A stretch of 64,000 nucleotides of DNA from Sphingomonas endolithica (GTDB taxonomy: Bacteria > Pseudomonadota > Alphaproteobacteria > Sphingomonadales > Sphingomonadaceae), in NCBI RefSeq assembly GCF_025231525.1, contig NZ_CP103057.1, positions 3,234,501 through 3,298,500 of the forward strand, in the 5' to 3' direction. The first letter of the stretch is position 1. Every line of letters begins with the position of its first letter. Made by a program: the position numbers and the translations under genes. Below the pieces are notes generated by a model that searched no databases, was not told the DNA's origin, and worked only from the letters and a program-made list of their open reading frames with translations. Positions 38,588 to 50,254 of this stretch are shown in pieces.

Positions 38588-38696
38588 CGACATCGCAACA
38601 CGGGTCTTATACCTACGGCTTCCGCCTCGATCCGGTCGTCCGCAGCCTGCTCGACACAGACCTCTACAAGCTGCTGATGCTGCAGATGCACCTGTC
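38588..38696 (+). pseudogene. 5' fragment of nicotinate phosphoribosyltransferase (pncB)
   Basis: The start of the gene is recognisable: TDIATRV in one frame, then, after a small frameshift, [26 protein letters not shown], which matches the strongly conserved N-terminus of NAPRTase. Nothing after about 38696 continues it. It lies 18 bases after nnrD, in line with a former histidine phosphatase-nnrD-pncB cluster. Confidence 0.7.
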
Positions 38697-39552
38697 AGGA
38701 ACACTGCATCGAACACACCGAACTTTTGCGCCGCATAGGCTCGGCATCGTCGTCTGCACGCGCAACGATTGTCACCGCGGGCGTCGGCACCATCTGTGAC
38801 AGGGTGGCAGCGTAGCTTTCACCTGAGCTCTTCTCGGCCGGTCCGCCGCGGGCAGCCCGTTCATCAGGCGGTTCGCTTTCAGTGATCAGATAACGAGACA
38901 ACACGACTTGTTCTGTGACGGAGCCCACATGACGTCTTAGGGCGCTGGCGGACGCATCGGACCTGTCGATGTCGTATCAATCACCCCTCAACTAGCCGTT
39001 CAAGCCTCCCGAAATGGGCGCAAAGACCCAGAAGCTGCCGCTCAGTCCGCATTTGCCGCTCGCCAGGAGCGGACGTCCGTTCAACTTGACCTGGCAAGGT
39101 CAATCGTAGCGTGCTGGATGCTGGCAAACCCGGCCGAGAGCCGGCATACGACCGCCAGCAGCCTCCCAGCAGCAGACACTCGTTCATCTTGAACTCAGAT
39201 GTCTGCTAAGCAGCCCCTTTCGGTCGTTCATCGCTAGCTTTTGCGCTCACAAAAGCGGACATTCAGGCCGCTGCCCTCCAAAGGGAGAGGAAAGGTTGGA
39301 ATCCCATCGGGTGCGCCATACGTGCCCAAGCTAGGAGTTTTGAGACGTTGGAGAGACTGCCTCTGGGAGAACTGCTAACGCCGACAAATGCCTTCATGCG
39401 ATCATCGATGAGCACCGTTGATCTCATGCTTGATGCTGGGATGACGGCATCGAAGAGTTGCTCAAGCCACTTGATTGATTGCGCGCTCGACTAAGTATTC
39501 TTGTGATGAACATGTTCAACTTGGGAGTTTCATCAAGTTTGGAAAAAAGGGC
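38697..39552. other. Noncoding stretch between the pncB remnant and the HNH-NACHT gene
   Basis: No gene that I can support. A 77-codon minus ORF at 38695-38928 has no recognisable family. The part 39000-39260 contains phrases such as AGCAGACACTCGTTCAT and AAAAGCGGACATTCA that recur loosely elsewhere (AGACATTCGTTCATTG at about 17195) and look like old dispersed intergenic repeats. Confidence 0.45.
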
Positions 39553-40713
39553 GTGACCAGGCGTCGCGACGAGTTTCCGGCCGCCGTGAAGCGCAAGTTA
39601 GAGCGACTGGCCGGGCATGTCTGTTCGATTTGCGGCGTTCCCACTTCGGGAGCCAACGCCGACGGTTCCGGCGAAATCACAGTCGGCACTGCAGCCCATA
39701 TCTGCGCGGCGGCGATCGGCGGTCCTCGCTACGACGAGAAGATGTCGAGCGAGCAACGCAAAGCCGCGGACAATGGCATCTGGCTCTGTCGCAATCACGG
39801 CGACGAGGTGGATGATGACGAGAAACATTACACTGTTGATCGCCTCCGCCAGCTGAAGTGGGACGCTGAGCGGGCGTCCTGGAGGCGGGTCAGCCAGAGC
39901 AGACCGCTCATATTCCACAGCGTGTCGCTCGAATATGCGGACTTGCGTGAACGTGCGCGAGCCGACCTTGGGACTATTCGGCAGACGTCCCGCTGGCCAC
40001 AAAGTGCAGTCGGATTGACAGTCACAGTCGATGGGATGGAAGCGCCGCTGTCCAGCTTCGCGCTCGCCGCCGCCGCTCAGGAACTTGATGACCTGATCCT
40101 TGTAGCAGCGCCGGGTATGGGAAAGACGACGACGCTGCTGCAAATTTGCCAGAGCGTTCTCGACGGCGAGCAGAGCTTTCCAATCTATGTCGCGCTTGCC
40201 GACTGGGTCACGGGAAATAGCACGCTCTTGGGATCAGTTCTTGAGCGTTCGACATGGCGCGACGCCACCGATGTACAGCTGCGCGATGCGGCGGCACGAG
40301 GACGGTCCGTGTTGCTGCTCGACGGCTGGAACGAGCTAGACCCCAATAGTCGCGAGCGCGCACGTGTAGAAATTGAGCGTCTCAAGTCGGAAATTCCCGA
40401 ACTGGCGCTGATCCTGTCGACCCGCCAGCAAGCGATGGACGTCCCGCTTTCCGGGACCCGCGTCGACATCTCACCGCTCGATGATCGTCAACAGCTCGCG
40501 ATCGCGGAGGCCATACGTGGTGACGAGGGTGCCGCATTACTTGATCGAGCCTGGCGGACCCCGCATGTCCGCGATCTGGTCGGGATACCGCTGTATCTGA
40601 ATGCGCTTATGCGTTTGCCTGCAGGATCATCGTTCCCGGATAGCCGACGATATAAGTTACGCCGTCGCCGGCGAGTTCTGCCCGAAGCTCGTCCGCTCCG
40701 TCGAGTCCCATAA
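39553..40713 (+). CDS. HNH endonuclease-NACHT NTPase fusion, C-terminally truncated
   Basis: About 386 residues from GTG 39553, which has AAAAAAGG just upstream; a TTG at 39475 is a less likely start. Residues ~10-110 are an HNH-like nuclease: CSICG, AAHICAAAIGGPRYD, NGIWLCRNHGDEVDDD. Residues ~190-360 are a NACHT-type STAND NTPase: Walker A APGMGKTTTL, Walker B RSVLLLDGWNEL, and the sensor ILSTRQ. After LPAGSSFPDS (near 40645) the sequence turns into Arg-rich low-complexity residues and stops at 40713. The winged-helix and sensor repeats expected after NACHT are therefore missing. Such fusions are antiphage defence genes in which ligand sensing by the C-terminus activates the nuclease; this copy has lost its sensor. 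Confidence 0.75.
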   Translation: MTRRRDEFPAAVKRKLERLAGHVCSICGVPTSGANADGSGEITVGTAAHICAAAIGGPRYDEKMSSEQRKAADNGIWLCRNHGDEVDDDEKHYTVDRLRQLKWDAERASWRRVSQSRPLIFHSVSLEYADLRERARADLGTIRQTSRWPQSAVGLTVTVDGMEAPLSSFALAAAAQELDDLILVAAPGMGKTTTLLQICQSVLDGEQSFPIYVALADWVTGNSTLLGSVLERSTWRDATDVQLRDAAARGRSVLLLDGWNELDPNSRERARVEIERLKSEIPELALILSTRQQAMDVPLSGTRVDISPLDDRQQLAIAEAIRGDEGAALLDRAWRTPHVRDLVGIPLYLNALMRLPAGSSFPDSRRYKLRRRRRVLPEARPLRRVP

Positions 40714-40799
40714 CGCCGTTCCAACGCCGTATGGACACCCAATCGGGGTGGTCAGACATGCAATCGATTAAGTTGGACACGCAGCCGGCTCATTCTAGA

Positions 40800-41222
40800 T
40801 CAGTAAGAAGGGACGTTTGGGCGATCCTCGTGTTTGAACCAATAGCGGCGCTCTTTTGATTCGAAGACGCCCGATCTCCAAAGGATAGTTCCGAGATGCT
40901 TTCCAGGCTCATCACCGCCAACAACAACTCCGGCGGTAAGCAACCGCCGGAGGATCTCATTGCGAGCTAGTGGCTCATTTGCTTGTCGAAGGATCTTGCC
41001 CGCAGCGTCCACGATAACATCGGTGGCCGTCGCTCTCGCGGCTAAACCGTGGATTTCCTTCAATGCAATCCAAAGGGGATCCGACACGATTTCCGGGTCT
41101 GGTGAAATTAAGGACTCGCAAGTTTCAAGAAAGGAATCGAGGGCGGAGATCTCTCGAACGTTCCGCTCTCGCCGCGCAACGGCAAGGGCACGAAGCTCCT
41201 TGACGGCTTTATCAGCCCTCAA
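40800..41222 (-). CDS. Small protein with winged-helix-like C-terminus, unknown
   Basis: Encodes 140 residues from a TTG at 41222 that is immediately preceded by a stop in frame; no ribosome-binding site is evident. The N-terminal half is helical and charged. The second half (AAGKILRQANEPLARNEILRRLL, then GTILWRSGVFESKERRYWF) looks like a winged helix of the type found in phage, restriction or defence regulators. Its position between the truncated HNH-NACHT gene and gyrB suggests it came with accessory DNA and may itself be N-terminally cut. Family not identified. Confidence 0.5.
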   Translation of the reverse strand: MRADKAVKELRALAVARRERNVREISALDSFLETCESLISPDPEIVSDPLWIALKEIHGLAARATATDVIVDAAGKILRQANEPLARNEILRRLLTAGVVVGGDEPGKHLGTILWRSGVFESKERRYWFKHEDRPNVPSY

Positions 41223-41330
41223 GTTCTAACCAATCTAGGACAAGCTAGGGTGATTTCGAACATCCAATCGGCTCTCGTGTCCACTCAATCGGTTCTGAAT
41301 CCAGGCAATCGGTTCGCTCCAGATTCGCGC

Positions 41331-44575
<3,245 letters not shown>

Positions 44576-44663
44576 GATCTTACTCCTGGATTTCTGGAAC
44601 GGCAGCATAACGAACCCTGTGCGACGCTTGTTCCGCGTCGCGCCAGGGAGAAACGGATGACCG

Positions 44664-45434
44664 TCAGAAGCGGTCGGCGCGCTGGCCGAGCAGGGTCACT
44701 TCGACACGCCGGTTCTGCCGCATGCCGGCGGGCGTGGTGTTGCTGGCGACCGGATCGGCCTCGCCATGCCCGACGACCGCAAAGCGGGCGCGCGTCACGC
44801 CCATCGTGTCGAACGCGGCGCGGACGCTGGCGGCGCGCCGCTCCGACAGATCCTGGTTATGGGCGTCGGTGCCGCGCGCGTCGGTATAGCCGTCGATCGC
44901 CACGCGCACGCCGGGCTCGGCCCGCAGATAATTGGCCAGCGGGCGCAATTTATCGATCGCGCCGGGGCGCAGCACGTCGCTGTCGGTCTTGAACAGCACG
45001 TCTTCCTGCAGGTTCAGCGTCGCGCCGCGCGAGGTCTGGCGGAAACCATAGTTGCGCATCGCGCCACGATCCCAGGTGGTCGTCTCGACGATGGTCGTGC
45101 CACCACCGCGGATGCCGTCACGACGATCCCAATCGAAGCGATCGCGGCGGGGGCCGGCGACATCGGCAAAGGCGCGGTTGGCGGCCTGTGCCTCGCGCGG
45201 GGAAATGCGGCCATCGCGATTGTCGTCGAAATTGCGCATCACGAAGGCACGACCGCGATTGGTGGCGCGCAGCTCGCGGTAGAGGGTGGGGACGCCGGCC
45301 CCGACCAGGCGATATTCGCGGTCGCCCTGGCGCCCGCCGTCATAATCCCAGCGCGACTGCGCCGAGGCGGTTCCGGCGACGCTCGTGGCGGTGGCCGCCA
45401 GCAACGTGGCGAGCAGGATGGCATTGCGTTTCAT
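44664..45434 (-). CDS. OmpA-family peptidoglycan-binding protein with an EF-hand
   Basis: Encodes 256 residues. Signal peptide residues 1-26 (ending ASAQS). A calcium-binding EF-hand loop (DDNRDGRISPRE, about residues 70-81) is visible, with Asp, Asn, Asp, Gly, Ile and Glu at canonical positions. The last ~110 residues are an OmpA C-terminal domain (VLFKTDSDVLRPGAIDKL, GYTDARGTDAHNQDLSERRAASV), which binds diaminopimelate of peptidoglycan. An outer-membrane-attached or periplasmic anchor is likely. It sits between recF and the DUF4398 gene. Confidence 0.82.
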   Translation of the reverse strand: MKRNAILLATLLAATATSVAGTASAQSRWDYDGGRQGDREYRLVGAGVPTLYRELRATNRGRAFVMRNFDDNRDGRISPREAQAANRAFADVAGPRRDRFDWDRRDGIRGGGTTIVETTTWDRGAMRNYGFRQTSRGATLNLQEDVLFKTDSDVLRPGAIDKLRPLANYLRAEPGVRVAIDGYTDARGTDAHNQDLSERRAASVRAAFDTMGVTRARFAVVGHGEADPVASNTTPAGMRQNRRVEVTLLGQRADRF

Positions 45435-45548
45435 GATCGTATCTCCTCAAGGCCCCCGCCCGATGGCGGCGAGGTGCCACCAGACGCTTGAACGCCCGGT
45501 GAGTTGCGCCGACAGCTGAGGTTCAGGCCGCCTGCCGGGAGCTGAGGT

Positions 45549-46694
45549 TCAGGCAGGCGGCCGGCCTAGGGTCAGGCGGAACGCATCATCGCCGATCGCG
45601 GCGAACAGGCTCTCCTCGGTGCCGGTCATCCACACCTGGCCCTTGCCGGCCAGCCGCGCGAACAAGGCCGCGCGGCGCACCGGATCGAGATGCGCGGCAA
45701 CCTCGTCGAGCAGCAGGATCGGCGCGCGGCCGGTGCGCTGCGCGACGAGATCGGCATGGGCGAGCACGATGCCGAGCAGCAATGCCTTTTGTTCGCCCGT
45801 CGAGCAGAGCGCCGCCGCCTGGCCCTTGCCGAGATGGGTGACCGCCAGATCGGTGCGATGCGGGCCGACCAGCGTGCGACCGGCCGCGGCATCGCGGCGT
45901 CGGCCGCCCGCGAGATCGGCGGCCAGCGTGTCGCCGCCGCCGTGCCACCCGTCGAGCGCCAGCCCGGCGCGGGCAAACGGGCCTTCCGGCTGGTCCGCCA
46001 TGGCATCGGCGAGCGTCGCCACGGTGTCGCGCCGCGCGGCATCGATCGCGGCGCCATGTTCCGCCATCTGCGCTTCCAGCGCGGTCAGCCAGTCGGGATC
46101 GGGCGGCGTCTCCTCGGCCAGCAAGCGGTTGCGCGCGCGCATCGCCGCCTCGTAGCGGTTGCTGTGCACGGCATGGCCGGGGCTGAGCGCGAGCGTCAGC
46201 CGATCGAGGAAGCGGCGGCGTTCGCTGGCCGGTTCGGCGAACAGGCGATCCATTGCCGGGGTGAGCCACAGGATGGTGAGCCATTCGGCGAGGCCGGTGG
46301 CGGCAACGGGCGCGCCCTGGATGCGGACGATGCGCCGTTCGGGCGCCGAGGGGAGGGTGCCGGTGGCGAACTCGACCAACTCCGCACCCGCTTGTGGGAT
46401 CGGCGGTCCATCGATCGCGTCGGGTATGTTCGACAGGCCCTCCCCCGACCCCTCCCGCGAGCGGGAGGGGATAAGAGAGGCTGCGACGCCAAAACCACCA
46501 GGCCCGCCTTGCCGCGCCATCTCGCCAAGCGCCGCGCGCCGCAACCCGCGCCCCGGCGCGAGCAGCGACACCGCCTCCAGTACATTGGTCTTGCCCGCGC
46601 CATTCTCGCCGGTCAGCACGACGAAGCCCGGCCCCGGCGCGATCACCGTGTCGGCATGGTTGCGGAAATCGGTCAGGACGAGGCGCGCGAGCAT
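45549..46694 (-). CDS. recF: DNA replication and repair protein RecF
   Basis: Encodes 381 residues. The SMC-like ATPase has N-terminal [12 protein letters not shown], Walker [10 protein letters not shown] (residues 30-38), signature region [12 protein letters not shown] and Walker [13 protein letters not shown]. RecF loads RecA on gapped DNA with RecO/RecR. At about residues 76-86 the protein carries an unusual insert, [11 protein letters not shown], encoded by a 22-base palindrome of repeat type (46449-46470), read in frame. The insert is in a surface-like region after the first strands. Confidence 0.93.
   Translation of the reverse strand: MLARLVLTDFRNHADTVIAPGPGFVVLTGENGAGKTNVLEAVSLLAPGRGLRRAALGEMARQGGPGGFGVAASLIPSRSREGSGEGLSNIPDAIDGPPIPQAGAELVEFATGTLPSAPERRIVRIQGAPVAATGLAEWLTILWLTPAMDRLFAEPASERRRFLDRLTLALSPGHAVHSNRYEAAMRARNRLLAEETPPDPDWLTALEAQMAEHGAAIDAARRDTVATLADAMADQPEGPFARAGLALDGWHGGGDTLAADLAGGRRRDAAAGRTLVGPHRTDLAVTHLGKGQAAALCSTGEQKALLLGIVLAHADLVAQRTGRAPILLLDEVAAHLDPVRRAALFARLAGKGQVWMTGTEESLFAAIGDDAFRLTLGRPPA
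46449..46470. repeat. Perfect palindrome inside recF
   Basis: CCCCTCCCGC GA GCGGGAGGGG, 10-base arms around GA, in the context CCCTCCCCCGACCCCTCCCGCGAG of a dispersed hairpin repeat known from many high-GC genomes. It keeps the recF frame. Confidence 0.8.
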
Positions 46695-46806
46695 GAACGC
46701 GCCCCTTTAGCGGCGGATCGTCGCGCCGTCGCGTGGTGTTACGCGGGGGAGCCCGTACGCCGGACTGGCATTGTGCCGGCACCGTGATGCCTCGAGCGGC
46801 TCGTGT

Positions 46807-47358
46807 TCAGATCACGCTGCGCCGCTGCGGATCGAGATAGTCGAAGGCGGCTTGTTCGAATGCCTCCTCTAAAGCCTCCACGCCATGCGCCTTTTTGTAG
46901 GCTATTTCGGCGAACGTGACCGGAACAAGCCAATAGATTTTGATCTCGCGGCTCTCCACGGTCAGCGTCTCCAGCATGGGGCCATCCAGATAGGGCAGCG
47001 AGATCAGCCCGTAGCTGCAATCGGACTCTGCGATCCACGGGCGCCCGTAATTGACCGAATGGCCGACATCGAGCGTGGCGCCGGTGCGATGGAAATGGGC
47101 GGTGACGACAAGCAACTCGACCAGTTCATCCGCCCGCCACGGACTGAACAGGTGCAGTTCGATGGGATTCTCGTCGGCAGGCGAGGACATGCACCGCGTG
47201 GCATAGGTCCACATCGTCCGCTCGCCATGCGGCGCAAAGCGCAGCACCGTGAACCCGTCCGGCAGATCACGGGCCGGGCCGGCGGTGAAGTCGCATGGTT
47301 CGGGCGTGCCGTGCCAGGCGTTCCGATAGTGATCCTTGATGCTGGCCTGCCATGTCAT
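46807..47358 (-). CDS. Suppressor-of-fused (SUFU) domain immunity-type protein
   Basis: Encodes 183 residues with the SUFU fold: VLRFAPHGERTMWTYATRCMS, ELHLFSPWRADELVELLVVTAHFHRTGATLDVGHSVNYG, then ISLPYLDGPMLETLTVE. Bacterial SUFU proteins serve as immunity factors in polymorphic toxin loci. It is the gene of the effector island nearest to recF; no cognate toxin is next to it. Confidence 0.8.
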   Translation of the reverse strand: MTWQASIKDHYRNAWHGTPEPCDFTAGPARDLPDGFTVLRFAPHGERTMWTYATRCMSSPADENPIELHLFSPWRADELVELLVVTAHFHRTGATLDVGHSVNYGRPWIAESDCSYGLISLPYLDGPMLETLTVESREIKIYWLVPVTFAEIAYKKAHGVEALEEAFEQAAFDYLDPQRRSVI

Positions 47359-47449
47359 GAGCGTTCAACCGATGGGAGAGGAGCCTTGTCGGGCCGCGTG
47401 ATCGACCGATCCATTGCGGTGCGCACCGTGTTCAAGCGGTCGAGCAGCG

Positions 47450-47929
47450 TCATGATCCGGTCTCGTCCGGCTTCAGGTTGGCGATGAAGGTGGCGAAGTC
47501 ATCGGCCAGATGGGTCATGTTGGGGAAATCCGCGACGCGCGCGCCGCCATCCTCGGGCTCGTCCTCATGATCCCAGAAAAACACCTGCCCATACGTGGCG
47601 GGCTCCAGGCTGATCAGGAACTTGTTGCCGCCCGGGTCGTCCGCGATCGGCAGAGACTGGACCGGGATGCGGTCCATGCCGCGCAGCATGCGATACTGCT
47701 CGACGATATCGTAGCTCGGGTCGATCGTCGTGAACATGTAGTTGAGCACCGTTTCATCGCCCAACTGCGGCAGATCGACCGTGTTGATCCGGAACGTGCC
47801 GCCATTGCTCTGACGAAGATATTCGACATAGCTTTCGGGTAGTGGTGCCTCGATCAGCGCTTCGAGTTTCGCGACGTCCGCGTCCGATATCGGGGCCGCG
47901 TGCGTATCAAGCAGGCTGAGATAATCCAT
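47450..47929 (-). CDS. SMI1/KNR4 (SUKH) family immunity protein, copy A
   Basis: Encodes 159 residues; ATG 47929 has GGAGG six bases upstream. SUKH features: ALPESYVEYLRQSNGG (here LPESYVEYLRQSNGG) near residue 30 and a buried C-terminal FIANLKPDE. It is about 70 percent identical by eye over the C-terminal half to the copy at 48649-49125 (MDRIPVQSLPIADDPGGN, then FFWDHEDEPEDGG, then ADDFATFIANLKPD). These proteins neutralise toxins by binding; the partner is unknown. Confidence 0.82.
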   Translation of the reverse strand: MDYLSLLDTHAAPISDADVAKLEALIEAPLPESYVEYLRQSNGGTFRINTVDLPQLGDETVLNYMFTTIDPSYDIVEQYRMLRGMDRIPVQSLPIADDPGGNKFLISLEPATYGQVFFWDHEDEPEDGGARVADFPNMTHLADDFATFIANLKPDETGS

Positions 47930-47978
47930 CGAGGTCCTCCGTGGGCGCCGGCGGCCCGCTGCGAGCAATATGCGCCGA

Positions 47979-48566
47979 TCACGCCTTGAGCTGTGCGTCG
48001 AATATCAGGCCGACATCGGCATCCGCTAAGGCCGGCAATTGGGAGCAGGCGGTCGGGGCCGACCGATACGCCCCGATATCGTCGTTCTTGACGATGAACA
48101 TCTTGTACGCGTCGTACGCATTGGCCTGCGCGAGGACGAACGAGTAGAAGGTAGCGGCCAGGGCGATAATGCCTGGGGGGTCGTCCGTCGGGTCGAGCAG
48201 ACCAACGCCCTGCGGCGACACAAAGATGCTTCCGGCACCATAATCGCCGATGAAGAGGATGTCATCGCTCGCCTCGAACCGCTGGCGGATAGCGCGATCG
48301 TAATGCGCGATTTGTTCGGCCGGGGTAGTGCCGGCGGCCGGCGCGAAACGGAACGCGCCAATCTCCTTGCCGCGCAGGTCGACGGTCGAAAGCACCGCTG
48401 CAGCGTCCGCTGGCAGCGGCTCAGAAAAGCGGTCACGGGACAATTCTATCACGATCGATTCGGCGAGTTCTGCATACAGGTCCGGATCGGCGGCCTCGAG
48501 CGGCGCAAGCCAGCTGGCGGAAAGTGCCGGCAATTCTCCAAGCGTCTCGATCATGGTCCGTGCCAT
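47979..48566 (-). CDS. Unknown immunity-island protein, possibly SUKH-like
   Basis: Encodes 195 residues, acidic and without membrane segments or signal. ILFIGDYGAGSIFVSPQGVG in the second half has a loose likeness to the central strands of SUKH proteins. No firm family. ATG 48554 (MIETLG) is an alternative start. It sits between the two copies of the SUKH gene, spaced 50 and 82 bases from them, and could be an immunity protein for another toxin. Confidence 0.55.
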   Translation of the reverse strand: MARTMIETLGELPALSASWLAPLEAADPDLYAELAESIVIELSRDRFSEPLPADAAAVLSTVDLRGKEIGAFRFAPAAGTTPAEQIAHYDRAIRQRFEASDDILFIGDYGAGSIFVSPQGVGLLDPTDDPPGIIALAATFYSFVLAQANAYDAYKMFIVKNDDIGAYRSAPTACSQLPALADADVGLIFDAQLKA

Positions 48567-48648
48567 ATGGGTTGTTGTCGCCAGTGTCTGTTCGTCGCTA
48601 CCGATACATGACGATGACGCGCTCGTCTTTGCGCGACAGAGCGATGCG

Positions 48649-49125
48649 TCATGGTTCGGTTTGGTCCGGCTTCAGGTTGGCGATGAAGGTGGCGAAATCA
48701 TCGGCGACGAACGTCATGTTGGGAAAATCGGCCAGGCGCGTGCCGCCATTTTCGGGCTCTCGTTCGTGATCCCAAAAGAAGATCTGGCCATGCGTGTCCG
48801 GTTCGACGCTGACGATGAACACATTGCCCGCCGGATCGTCTGCGATCGGCAGGGCTTGTACCGGAATGCGGTCCATGCCGCGCAGCATCTCGTAATCATC
48901 GAAGATATTGTAGCTCCGCGCCGTCGTCGAATACATGTAGCTGAGGACCGTGTCGTCGCCCGGAATGGTCACGATGTTGTCGCGGAAATGCCCGCCATTG
49001 CTCTGGCTCAGGAACGACCAATAGCTTTCCGGCACGGCCGCTGCGACCATCGCCTCTAGCCTGGCGCGGTCGCCGTCGGGCGCCGGCTCGGCGCGTGTTG
49101 CGAGCAGGGGAAGATAGTTCATCAT
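48649..49125 (-). CDS. SMI1/KNR4 (SUKH) family immunity protein, copy B
   Basis: About 158 residues; GAGGACC precedes tandem ATGs at 49125 and 49122. The SUKH core VPESYWSFLSQSNGGHF is followed by the segment shared with copy A: MDRIPVQALPIADDPAGN, FFWDHEREPENGG, then FATFIANLKPD. The DNA of the last ~250 bases of both copies is nearly the same, showing a recent duplication. Confidence 0.82.
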   Translation of the reverse strand: MMNYLPLLATRAEPAPDGDRARLEAMVAAAVPESYWSFLSQSNGGHFRDNIVTIPGDDTVLSYMYSTTARSYNIFDDYEMLRGMDRIPVQALPIADDPAGNVFIVSVEPDTHGQIFFWDHEREPENGGTRLADFPNMTFVADDFATFIANLKPDQTEP

Positions 49126-49209
49126 GGTCCTCATGGCTATGTACCGCTTGTCGCCAGCGTGAGCGTCGTTTTTCGTGGCACTGTAGCGGAATGCGGCTGT
49201 TGCTGGCCC

Positions 49210-49686
49210 TCAGCGGAACTCGCCGTCGCGGTATATCGGGGGGCCAAGGTCGGCCGGGTCGATCGGATCGGATTTGAAGATCTTTGCGGCGCCCTCGGCC
49301 GACGTCAGCAATGTATCAACATCGGTCGCCAACCACTCGGCGTCCTCATCGAGAAACAAGGATCCCGCCTCCAGCAGGTACAGGCCTGGCCCGCGCAGCC
49401 CATCACCATAGACCAGGATCTCGCCGCCGCCATTGTCGCCAAACGGCATGGCGCCTGGGATCATCGCCGAAACACCGTATGCCGCATCCATCGCCAGCAC
49501 TTCCTCCGGTCCCCACAGCCGCAGCTCGCCACGACCGTTCCACAGCAACGTCACCGCCGTCGCTTCCTCGACCGCGGATCGATATCCGGCGGGCAATGCC
49601 GGGTAGCGCTCGGTCACGCGCTGCACATCTTCCGGCCGCGCGGGCGGACCGTATTGGAAGATGCGAAAGGATGGATGGAGCAGCAT
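49210..49686 (-). CDS. SMI1/KNR4-like immunity protein
   Basis: Encodes 158 residues. LPAGYRSAVEEATAVTLLWNGRGELRLWGPEEVLAMD, then DNGGGEILVYG, and the C-terminal DVDTLLTSAEG are typical of SUKH members that bind toxins (the YobK type). Distinct from copies A and B. Its stop is 85 bases before copy B. Confidence 0.72.
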   Translation of the reverse strand: MLLHPSFRIFQYGPPARPEDVQRVTERYPALPAGYRSAVEEATAVTLLWNGRGELRLWGPEEVLAMDAAYGVSAMIPGAMPFGDNGGGEILVYGDGLRGPGLYLLEAGSLFLDEDAEWLATDVDTLLTSAEGAAKIFKSDPIDPADLGPPIYRDGEFR

Positions 49687-49703
49687 CGACGTATTCCATC
49701 CGG

Positions 49704-50126
49704 CTAAAGATCTGCCCGCGTGCGCAGGAAGCTCAAGTATTTAGGGTCCTCGTCGGCGAAGATATGGTCGCCCTCGGCCATATAGGCGCGCATCAATTCG
49801 TCGGCGGCGGCGTCGTTCTCGCCCTGGTCCAACAATATTTCACCGCGGCGCAGGTGCAGGAAGGGATTGCCGATCGCCCCAGGGCACGTCATCGCATAGT
49901 CGATCGCCTTGCGTGCCGATGTCAGATACCCGCCCTTGAACGAGGCGTCGGCGATCGCCGCCAAAATCCATGTCGAGGCTTCCCACTCGTTCTTGGGTTC
50001 GGCCACCAATTCCCATGCCATGTTGTAAGCGGCGATCGCGGCGGTCGCATCGTTGCGCTCGAGCAATATGTCTCCCTTGGAGCAATGCTGCTGGATCTCG
50101 TGAAGAATCCTCTCCGTTAATTCCAT
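49704..50126 (-). CDS. TPR-repeat protein in the effector island
   Basis: About 140 residues. Starts MELTERILHEIQQ from ATG 50126, with a weak GGAAAC upstream. Helical pairs at about 15-40 (SKGDILLERNDATAAIAAYNMAWEL), 55-80 and 95-125 (HLRRGEILLDQGENDAAADELMRAY) form three to four TPR-like units. Proteins of this kind accompany effector-immunity genes, and some are immunity or adaptor proteins. It follows the Tsi6-like gene by 128 bases. Confidence 0.65.
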   Translation of the reverse strand: MELTERILHEIQQHCSKGDILLERNDATAAIAAYNMAWELVAEPKNEWEASTWILAAIADASFKGGYLTSARKAIDYAMTCPGAIGNPFLHLRRGEILLDQGENDAAADELMRAYMAEGDHIFADEDPKYLSFLRTRADL

Positions 50127-50254
50127 GGCCGTAGTTTCCTGGTTGTACGGCGCCGGCAATTGTTCGAGCGTCTGTTATTGTCCATCCCATCTGATCGCCA
50201 CGGGGGATGGGCTTGCGTCACCCGGAGCTTACTGTGCCGGTGCGCATGGCGCGT

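Noticed and set aside
38695..38928. 77-codon minus ORF after the pncB remnant
   Set aside because: No recognisable family and no strong ribosome-binding site; left as part of the noncoding stretch.
40640..40742. Minus-strand fragment resembling the N-terminus of a thiamine-diphosphate enzyme (ends GYPGT)
   Set aside because: Only ~30 residues, overlapping the HNH-NACHT end, with no continuation; too little to support a call.
41223..41330. Three loose repeats of CAATCGGTTC before gyrB, considered as a CRISPR-like or iteron array
   Set aside because: Units are short, imperfect and few; spacing is not regular enough.
44664..44992. Plus-strand Arg-rich ORFs opposite the OmpA gene
   Set aside because: Shadow frames of high-GC coding DNA without ribosome-binding sites.
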